A stretch of DNA of 45,539 nucleotides, from contig JAADGS010000037.1 in the NCBI GenBank assembly GCA_013152275.1, forward strand, positions 1-45,539, written 5' to 3'. Source of the DNA: Actinomycetota bacterium. GTDB lineage: Bacteria > Actinomycetota > Acidimicrobiia > Spongiisociales > UBA4744. Below the pieces are notes generated by a model. It ran no database searches. It had not been told where the DNA came from and saw nothing but the letters and a program-made list of their open reading frames with translations. Positions 40,424-45,539 of the stretch are shown here, piece after piece (the first letter of the stretch is position 1; each line of letters begins with the position of its first letter). A program made the translations under genes and the position numbers.

Positions 40424-41731
40424 ATGACGTCACCCCTTCGCCTCAACATCCCTGTGGAACGATCGAAGCTCGACAACGGGCTCAGGATCGTCTTGGTTCC
40501 AGACCGGTCGAGTCCCGTCGTTGCCGTTTCCGTGCTCTACGACGTCGGCTTTCGTTCGGAGCCCGAGGGGCGGAGTGGTTTCGCCCATCTCTTCGAGCAT
40601 ATGATGTTTCAGGGCTCCGAGCAGGTTCCAAAGGGAGAGTTCGACCGGTTGCTCATGGGGAACGGGGGTGTGCTCAACGGTACGACGACCCCCGACTTCA
40701 CCGCCTATTTCGAAGTCCTTCCGTCCGCGGCCTTGGAGATGGCGCTCTTTCTGGAAGCCGATCGGATGCGCTCGCTCGTGGTTGATCAGGAGAACCTCGA
40801 CAATCAGACGGCGGTCGTGCAAGAAGAGATTCGACTCAACGTTCTCAACCGTGCCTACGGGAAGTTCCCCTGGATTCTGCTTCCCGCCTTGCTGTTCGAC
40901 ACCTATCCGAACGTCCACGACGGCTACGGGAGTTTCGAAGATCTGGAGGCTGCGCGACTCGAGGACGTACGAGAGTTCTTCGCCCGTTTCTACACACCTG
41001 CCAATGCCGTTCTGGCGGTTTGTGGCGACCTGCATCCGGATGATGTCGTTGAACTGATCGAGCATCATTTCGCCGGCATCGGGGGGCGACCGCGCCCTCG
41101 CCTGCAGTCGTTCGCGGAGCCGATCCGGGACGGCGTCCGGCGGTCTCGATACCGGGATGCGTTTGCTCCCGCTCCCGCCCTGGCACTTGGGTACCGGGTC
41201 CCCGATCCGATCATTCACCTCGATCAGGTTCTGGCGCTCGACGTCCTGGCACGAGTGCTGGCCGACGGGCCTGCTTCCCGTCTCGAGCAGCGACTCGTTC
41301 GCAAAGAAGGGCTGGTCACCTCTGTCGATGCCTGGATCGGAGAGGCTCCGGGCTGGGGCGGCCCGTTCGAGATGCGTGATCCGACCCGGTTCCAGATCAG
41401 TACGTTCTATCCGCGTGCCTCCGACAGAAGCCGCATCATCGAAGCGATCGACGGGGAGATCGAAGGTGTCGCCGGGGGCCTCGAGCCCGGCGAGGTGGAT
41501 CGGGTGATCAGTCGTGTGACCGCCGAGTACGCGCGCAAGATGGATCACGTGCTCAACCGATCCCTGGGCGCGGCTCGGTTGGAGCTTCTTCACGATGAGC
41601 CGGGTTTGCTGGATTCGATTCCCGCGCTCTACGCGAAGGTGACGGCACGAGCAGTCTCGGAGGCTGCCCGAGTGTGGCTCCGTCCCGATCGCCGGGCGGA
41701 ACTCGAGGTCGTTCCGGGGGGTGGGCAGTGA
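40424..41731 (+). CDS. M16-family zinc peptidase, catalytic subunit
   Basis: A 435-residue protein with the inverted zinc motif HLFEH (H55, E58, H59) and the third ligand E135, 76 residues further, as usual in M16 (insulinase/processing-peptidase) enzymes. The N-terminus (LDNGLRIVLVPDRSSPVVAVSVLYDVGFRSE) is typical. No signal peptide is visible, so cytoplasmic or secreted by other means. The overlapping next gene is the matching non-catalytic partner. The pair most likely forms a heterodimer that degrades peptides. Confidence 0.92.
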   Translation: MTSPLRLNIPVERSKLDNGLRIVLVPDRSSPVVAVSVLYDVGFRSEPEGRSGFAHLFEHMMFQGSEQVPKGEFDRLLMGNGGVLNGTTTPDFTAYFEVLPSAALEMALFLEADRMRSLVVDQENLDNQTAVVQEEIRLNVLNRAYGKFPWILLPALLFDTYPNVHDGYGSFEDLEAARLEDVREFFARFYTPANAVLAVCGDLHPDDVVELIEHHFAGIGGRPRPRLQSFAEPIRDGVRRSRYRDAFAPAPALALGYRVPDPIIHLDQVLALDVLARVLADGPASRLEQRLVRKEGLVTSVDAWIGEAPGWGGPFEMRDPTRFQISTFYPRASDRSRIIEAIDGEIEGVAGGLEPGEVDRVISRVTAEYARKMDHVLNRSLGAARLELLHDEPGLLDSIPALYAKVTARAVSEAARVWLRPDRRAELEVVPGGGQ

Positions 41732-43041
41732 TTCCCGAGGTCGGACGGCTGAAGCGGATGCGACTCCCGCGCGTGCTCGATGAAATGCTCCCGAACGGGC
41801 TGCGGATGGTGATCGTGCGGCGGGCCGGGGCCCCCTTGGTTGAAATGCGTCTGCGAATCCCGATGCCGGCGACGACGGCCGGGGAGGAGGCCAGGCGTGA
41901 TCTCCTGGCCCGAACATTGAAGAGTGGGACGAGTCGGCGTTCCGAGGTCGACATCGCAGCGAGACTCCAGGAGATCGGCGGGTCGCTCGGTGTCGGCACG
42001 GACGAAGACGGACTCCACCTGTCGGGATCGGCGCTCTCCGGGCGGATGGGTGATCTTCTCGATCTGATCGTCGAGATCCTCACCGACGCCACATTCCCCG
42101 ATTCGTCCGTGTGGACGGAGCGTGAGCGGTTGGCGCAGGAGGTTGTTCTGGATCGCTCGCAGCCAGAGGTCGTTGCGGACGAGGAGCTTCGCAAGCGCTT
42201 CTTCGGGAGGCATCCGTATGGGATCGGGCTGCCTTCGCCATCAGGGTTGCGGCGGATCACCCCCGGCAGGCTGCGGACACTCTATGACGAGCTCGTTCGG
42301 CCCGGCGGTGCCGTTTTGGTGCTTGTGGGAGATCTTCGTCCTGCTGCGGCCGCCGAGAGCGTCGCCGGCGTGATGCGGCGGTGGAAACGGAGGCGGCGCC
42401 CCGCTCCCGTACCGAAGCCGTCGGTGCCTCGTTCTCGGCCCATGCTGGTCGTGCATCGGCCTGGGTCTCGGCAGACGAACATCCGTCTCGCCGGCTTGGT
42501 ACCGGCGTCAGGATCGGAGATGTTCCCTGCGTTCGAACTGGCGAATCTGATCTTCGGCGGGTACTTCTCGTCCCGGTTGGTCGCCAACCTCCGTGAGGAC
42601 AAGGGGTTTACCTACAACCCCGCCTCCCAGATCCGCCATGCCGTCGCCGCGTCGACAGTCACGGTCTCGGCCGATGTGCGTTCCGAGGTGACGGGGGCGG
42701 CGCTCGTGGAGATCGTCTACGAGCTGGGCCGTATCGTGTCGTTACCTCCCGAAGCGACGGAGCTGGAGGAGGCTCGTCGCTACCGGATCGGTACGCTTGC
42801 CATCGGGACGCACACGCAGGCGGGGTTCGCGGACACGCTGGACGCGCTGCTCTCCAGGGGCCTCGATGCCTCGTATATTCGCAGTCATCAGGACCGCCTC
42901 GAGAAGGTTTCCGTCGATGACGTTCTGGCAGTCGCCAGGGAGTTCTTGGCACCGTCATGTCTGGTCCCGGTGCTGGTCGGTGATGCCGATGTCATCGTTG
43001 CCCAGATCGCACCATTCGGGAGATTCCAGGTTCGCGCTTGA
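41728..43041 (+). CDS. M16-family peptidase-like protein, non-catalytic subunit
   Basis: A 437-residue M16 homologue starting at GTG inside the previous stop (GTGA). The region where the first subunit has HLFEH reads RRDLLARTLKSGT here, so the zinc ligands are missing. The second half keeps the FGGYFSSRLVANLREDKGFTYNP segment, whose Arg-Tyr residues help bind substrate in M16 pairs such as mitochondrial processing peptidase alpha and the YmxG-type partners. It presumably acts as the substrate-binding half of the heterodimer. Confidence 0.9.
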   Translation: MIPEVGRLKRMRLPRVLDEMLPNGLRMVIVRRAGAPLVEMRLRIPMPATTAGEEARRDLLARTLKSGTSRRSEVDIAARLQEIGGSLGVGTDEDGLHLSGSALSGRMGDLLDLIVEILTDATFPDSSVWTERERLAQEVVLDRSQPEVVADEELRKRFFGRHPYGIGLPSPSGLRRITPGRLRTLYDELVRPGGAVLVLVGDLRPAAAAESVAGVMRRWKRRRRPAPVPKPSVPRSRPMLVVHRPGSRQTNIRLAGLVPASGSEMFPAFELANLIFGGYFSSRLVANLREDKGFTYNPASQIRHAVAASTVTVSADVRSEVTGAALVEIVYELGRIVSLPPEATELEEARRYRIGTLAIGTHTQAGFADTLDALLSRGLDASYIRSHQDRLEKVSVDDVLAVAREFLAPSCLVPVLVGDADVIVAQIAPFGRFQVRA

Positions 43042-43055
43042 GGTCTCGACGGTGC

Positions 43056-43061
43056 TACGTT
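43056..43061 (+). promoter_or_regulatory. -10 box for the CYTH-like pair
   Basis: TACGTT, 7 nt before the ATG at 43069. Confidence 0.4.
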
Positions 43062-43068
43062 CGCGGTG

Positions 43069-43647
43069 ATGAAGATCATCCCGCGCTACGAATACCGTGT
43101 CTGGGGCGACGACCTCGGCTCCGCACAGGCGCAGCTTCTCGAACTGGGGACCGGGCTGAAACGTAGACGGACCAGCGAAACCTATATCGTCTCACGCGCC
43201 GAGCAGACGAATGTGAAGATCAGGTGGGGAATCCTGGACATCAAGCGACTCCTGGATCGGTGGAACTGCCTGGAGCGGTGGAAGCCCGTGTCCAAGGTCG
43301 CGTTCCCTGTCGAGAGCCAGGTGGTGTCGACGTCCGTGTTTCCACTGCTCGGGGTCGAGGCATCGTTGCCGGCGGGCGGTCTGCTGAGTGAGGAGGAGTT
43401 CGTGTCCATGGCGGATCGTCTCGAAGGGGTGATGGCCGTTCCGGTGGAAAAGGTACGCTCCCTGGTATCGATCGGGGCCTGCCGAGTGGAGGCCGGCCTT
43501 GTGACGGTCGACGGCAGCGAGCATCTGACGGTCGCGGTGGAGTCCGCAGATCCCTCGGCGGTGGAAGAAACCATCACCTTGCTGGGGATCGCCGGTCGTC
43601 CGAACGAAAGTTATCCGGCTCTGCTTCGGAGGTTGCGATGGGCGTAG
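43069..43647 (+). CDS. CYTH-like domain protein of unknown function
   Basis: A 192-residue protein. The start RYEYRVWGDDLG, then ETYIVSRAEQTNVKIRWGILDIKRLL, resembles a diverged CYTH tunnel fold: an E-x-R strand at the N-terminus, then TNVKIR and K-rich strands. The classical ExExK signature is not intact, and the later 100 residues (KVAFPVESQVVST, EEFVSMADRLEGV) are not recognisable. The next gene is a true CYTH protein, overlapping by 10 bp, which supports a functional pair. The ATG at 43069 is preferred to the GTG one codon earlier because of the -10 spacing. Confidence 0.65.
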   Translation: MKIIPRYEYRVWGDDLGSAQAQLLELGTGLKRRRTSETYIVSRAEQTNVKIRWGILDIKRLLDRWNCLERWKPVSKVAFPVESQVVSTSVFPLLGVEASLPAGGLLSEEEFVSMADRLEGVMAVPVEKVRSLVSIGACRVEAGLVTVDGSEHLTVAVESADPSAVEETITLLGIAGRPNESYPALLRRLRWA

Positions 43648-44123
43648 AGATCGAACGCAAGTTCTTGGTCACGGGCGACGAGTGGCGTGATCTCGCCGAC
43701 GGTGTCGACTATCGACAGGGATACCTGTGTACGGTCAAGGAGCGGACCGTGCGGGTTCGCACCGTCGGCGGGCGCGGCTACCTCACGGTCAAGGGCATTT
43801 CGGTTGGTGCGGTGCGTGCCGAGTTCGAGTACGAGATCCCTCGCGAGGATGCAGACCAGATGCTCGACGAGCTCTGTGAACGCCCCCTGATCTCCAAGAC
43901 CCGCTATGCCATCCCCTTCCGCGGGCATGTGTGGGAGGTGGACGATTTCCACTTGGAGAATGAAGGCCTCGTCGTTGCAGAAATCGAACTGTCCGATCCG
44001 GACGAATCGTTCGACACCCCGCCGTGGATCGGGGAGGAAGTCACCGGTGATCCCCGGTTCTTCAACGCGAACCTGATTGCACACCCCTACTCGGTTTGGG
44101 GCGACGAGGAACCCGCCGGGTAG
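43638..44123 (+). CDS. CYTH domain protein (triphosphate-binding)
   Basis: A 161-residue protein with the CYTH signature EIERKFLV (E4, E6, K8) at the N-terminus and the tunnel strands RTVRVRTVGGRGYLTVKG, FEYEIPREDADQML, KTRYAIPFRGHVWEVDDFHLENEGLVVAEIELSD. This is the short NygA/CYTH-like type that hydrolyses inorganic triphosphate or thiamine triphosphate, or acts as an adenylate cyclase in some members. It overlaps the CYTH-like gene upstream. Key Glu, Arg and Lys residues look kept, so it is probably active. Confidence 0.9.
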   Translation: MGVEIERKFLVTGDEWRDLADGVDYRQGYLCTVKERTVRVRTVGGRGYLTVKGISVGAVRAEFEYEIPREDADQMLDELCERPLISKTRYAIPFRGHVWEVDDFHLENEGLVVAEIELSDPDESFDTPPWIGEEVTGDPRFFNANLIAHPYSVWGDEEPAG

Positions 44124-44126
44124 CCT
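44121..44126 (+). promoter_or_regulatory. -10 box for the last MFS gene
   Basis: TAGCCT, 9 nt before the ATG at 44136. It overlaps the stop codon of the CYTH gene. Confidence 0.45.
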
Positions 44127-44135
44127 GACGGCTCG

Positions 44136-45413
44136 ATGGCCGAGGGCTCCAACGTCGAACCGGACGATTACCGACGCAATTTCGCTGCCGGGCTCGTCCA
44201 CGGGATCTTCTTTCAGGCATCGTCGGCCCTTGCGAACGTACAGACGGTGCTTCCGTCGTTCGTCGCACTGCTGACGCCGTCGGCGCTCGCCGTCGGATCG
44301 ATGGCTGCGGTGCAGGGCGCGGGACAGGTGATTCCACAGCTCTTCACCGCGTATCTGATCGAAGATCGGCCGCGTCGTAAGCCGATCCTGTTGTGGGTGA
44401 TCACTCTGCGATGGGTGTCCTTCGGGTTGCTTGCCTTCTTGACCTGGCAACTCGGAGCGACCAGGCCGGGTGTGGTCCTCGGGGTGTTCCTCGTCCTGTT
44501 CGGGATGTTCTCGCTGGCAGGTGGTGTGGGAACGGTCGTCTACGCCGATGTATTCGCCAAGGCGATCCCGACTCGACGGCGGGGAAGGTTCATCGGATGG
44601 CGCCAGCTGCTCGGATACGGTCTCGCCATCGCGGCGGGGTACCTGGTCAAGGCGGTGCTGGGGAACGAGCGGATCGCATTCCCGTCGAATTACGCGTTGA
44701 TCTTCGCGTTCTCCGCGCTGGCGCTCCTGGTGGCCTTCACCGGGTTCGCGATGATCCGGGAGCCGGTGTACCCGGTCGAGCGCCGGTCGAGTTCGCTGGG
44801 GGATCTTCTTCGACGCGCCTGGCGCCTTGCAGGTGACAACGCCAATTTCCGCTGGTTCCTCACGACACAGGCGCTCACGATGGCGGTGCTGTCGCTGGGA
44901 CCGTTCTACGTGGTCTTTGCTCTCGGCAGTGGTGACGTATCCAGGGGGCAGGTCGGTGTGTTTCTTGCCATTCAGATGGCCGGGGCGGCGCTTTCGAATC
45001 TTCTCTGGGGTTGGATGGGCGACCGGTTTGGAAACCGGGCCGTGATCATCGGGGTGGTTCTCGTCGGGGGGCTGACCCCGATTTCGGCACTCGTGGCAGG
45101 TTCGGCGCCCGGGCTGTTCGTCATCGTGTTCGCTCTGATGGGGAGCACCATCAGTGGGGTACGGCTTGGGTTCAACAACATGATTCTCGAGATGGCGTCG
45201 GTGTCGTTGCGACCGACCTGTGTGGCGCTCCAGAACACGCTGCTGACGCCGGTGATGCTGTTGCCGTTGATCGTGGGAGCGGTCGCCGATGCGTGGACAT
45301 ACGCGGCCCTCTTCTGGTCGGGCGGCGTGCTGATGCTGCTCGGCGTGTTCGCTGCGTTGCGGATTCGTGATCCCCGGTTCGATCCTGAGGCGGTCTGCGT
45401 CGAGAAGCGGTAG
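44136..45413 (+). CDS. Major facilitator superfamily transporter
   Basis: A 425-residue membrane protein with about 12 helices. The first half includes SALAVGSMAAVQGAGQVIPQLFTAYLIEDRPRRKPILLWV, and the second half has NLLWGWMGDRFGNRAVIIGVVLVGG, an MFS motif-A-like loop. The topology looks like the uncharacterised MFS group found next to metabolic genes; the substrate is unknown. It starts 12 bp after the CYTH stop, with its own -10 box. Confidence 0.86.
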   Translation: MAEGSNVEPDDYRRNFAAGLVHGIFFQASSALANVQTVLPSFVALLTPSALAVGSMAAVQGAGQVIPQLFTAYLIEDRPRRKPILLWVITLRWVSFGLLAFLTWQLGATRPGVVLGVFLVLFGMFSLAGGVGTVVYADVFAKAIPTRRRGRFIGWRQLLGYGLAIAAGYLVKAVLGNERIAFPSNYALIFAFSALALLVAFTGFAMIREPVYPVERRSSSLGDLLRRAWRLAGDNANFRWFLTTQALTMAVLSLGPFYVVFALGSGDVSRGQVGVFLAIQMAGAALSNLLWGWMGDRFGNRAVIIGVVLVGGLTPISALVAGSAPGLFVIVFALMGSTISGVRLGFNNMILEMASVSLRPTCVALQNTLLTPVMLLPLIVGAVADAWTYAALFWSGGVLMLLGVFAALRIRDPRFDPEAVCVEKR

Positions 45414-45465
45414 TGGACTCGGTTGCAGTGGCCGGCGATCGGTGTCGTGTCGGTGAGGGTTTCGC

Positions 45466-45500
45466 CACGAAGTACGAAGTACCAGGTGCGAAGTACGTCC
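45466..45500 (+). repeat. Degenerate 7-bp tandem repeat, 5 units
   Basis: Heptamers cacgaag, tacgaag, taccagg, tgcgaag, tacgtcc follow the MFS gene without break. The consensus YRCNARG matches the tract at 7170-7218 on the same strand. Confidence 0.7.
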
Positions 45501-45539
45501 TTCGCCGGGGGGCCCTGGTGGGCGTTGGTGGAGGCGGAC

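Noticed and set aside
1-45539. A larger hidden defence island or biosynthetic cluster
   Set aside because: Apart from one toxin-antitoxin pair, the DUF222 pseudogene and scattered repeats, the genes are housekeeping or single transport/redox units with no cluster logic.

Overview
This looks like a chromosomal segment of a high-G+C actinobacterium. The signs are an F420-type luciferase-like oxidoreductase, a polyphosphate glucokinase, a DUF222/HNH (13E12-type) gene, many GTG starts with 4-bp GTGA/ATGA overlaps, and a TANNNT -10 box that often lies only 6-9 nt before the start codon, so many mRNAs look leaderless. A deep-branching lineage such as Acidimicrobiia fits, but this is inference. No rRNA, tRNA, CRISPR array or prophage was seen. 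Most genes are housekeeping or metabolic; accessory DNA is limited to a few repeats, a toxin-antitoxin pair and one interrupted gene.

Left part (1-10.1 kb): the 5' end of glnE (minus) diverges from nadE; then a class IV aminotransferase, a small lipoprotein, a PQQ-type beta-propeller lipoprotein (minus), a REC-GGDEF-HD-GYP cyclic-di-GMP protein, mgtE (minus), greA (minus) and an EamA transporter.

Middle part (10.2-24 kb): selD is a selenoprotein gene. Its true start is at 10217 and an in-frame UGA at 10256-10258 is followed by a plausible bacterial SECIS hairpin. selD overlaps an MFS gene, which overlaps a thioredoxin-like [2Fe-2S] ferredoxin gene, followed by an alpha/beta hydrolase. On the minus strand lie an acyl-CoA dehydrogenase with a coupled 31-residue membrane peptide, a penicillin-acylase-family hydrolase and an ABC-2 exporter pair. 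A DUF222/HNH endonuclease gene is split and frameshifted by a 157-bp element with 16-bp inverted ends (20011-20167). A methyltransferase, a GNAT acetyltransferase and a Phd/PIN toxin-antitoxin operon follow.

Right part (24-45.5 kb): a three-gene ABC-2 exporter operon; an F420-type oxidoreductase with a Ca2+/cation antiporter (minus), divergent from an AidB-like acyl-CoA dehydrogenase; a thiol-disulfide operon of two related thioredoxin-fold proteins around a DsbB-like protein; an M1 aminopeptidase divergent from a PAP2 phosphatase; a secernin-like Ntn hydrolase divergent from ppgK, with two tandem 60-bp-spaced palindromes placed symmetrically between their -10 boxes; a YIP1 protein; hflX with a small coupled gene; an M16 protease pair (one catalytic, one lacking the zinc motif); two adjacent CYTH-type proteins; and an MFS transporter.

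The observations most worth follow-up are the Sec-containing selD, the inverted-repeat element inside the DUF222/HNH gene, the symmetric secernin/ppgK control region, and two intergenic tracts of the same degenerate 7-bp tandem repeat (7170-7218 and 45466-45500).
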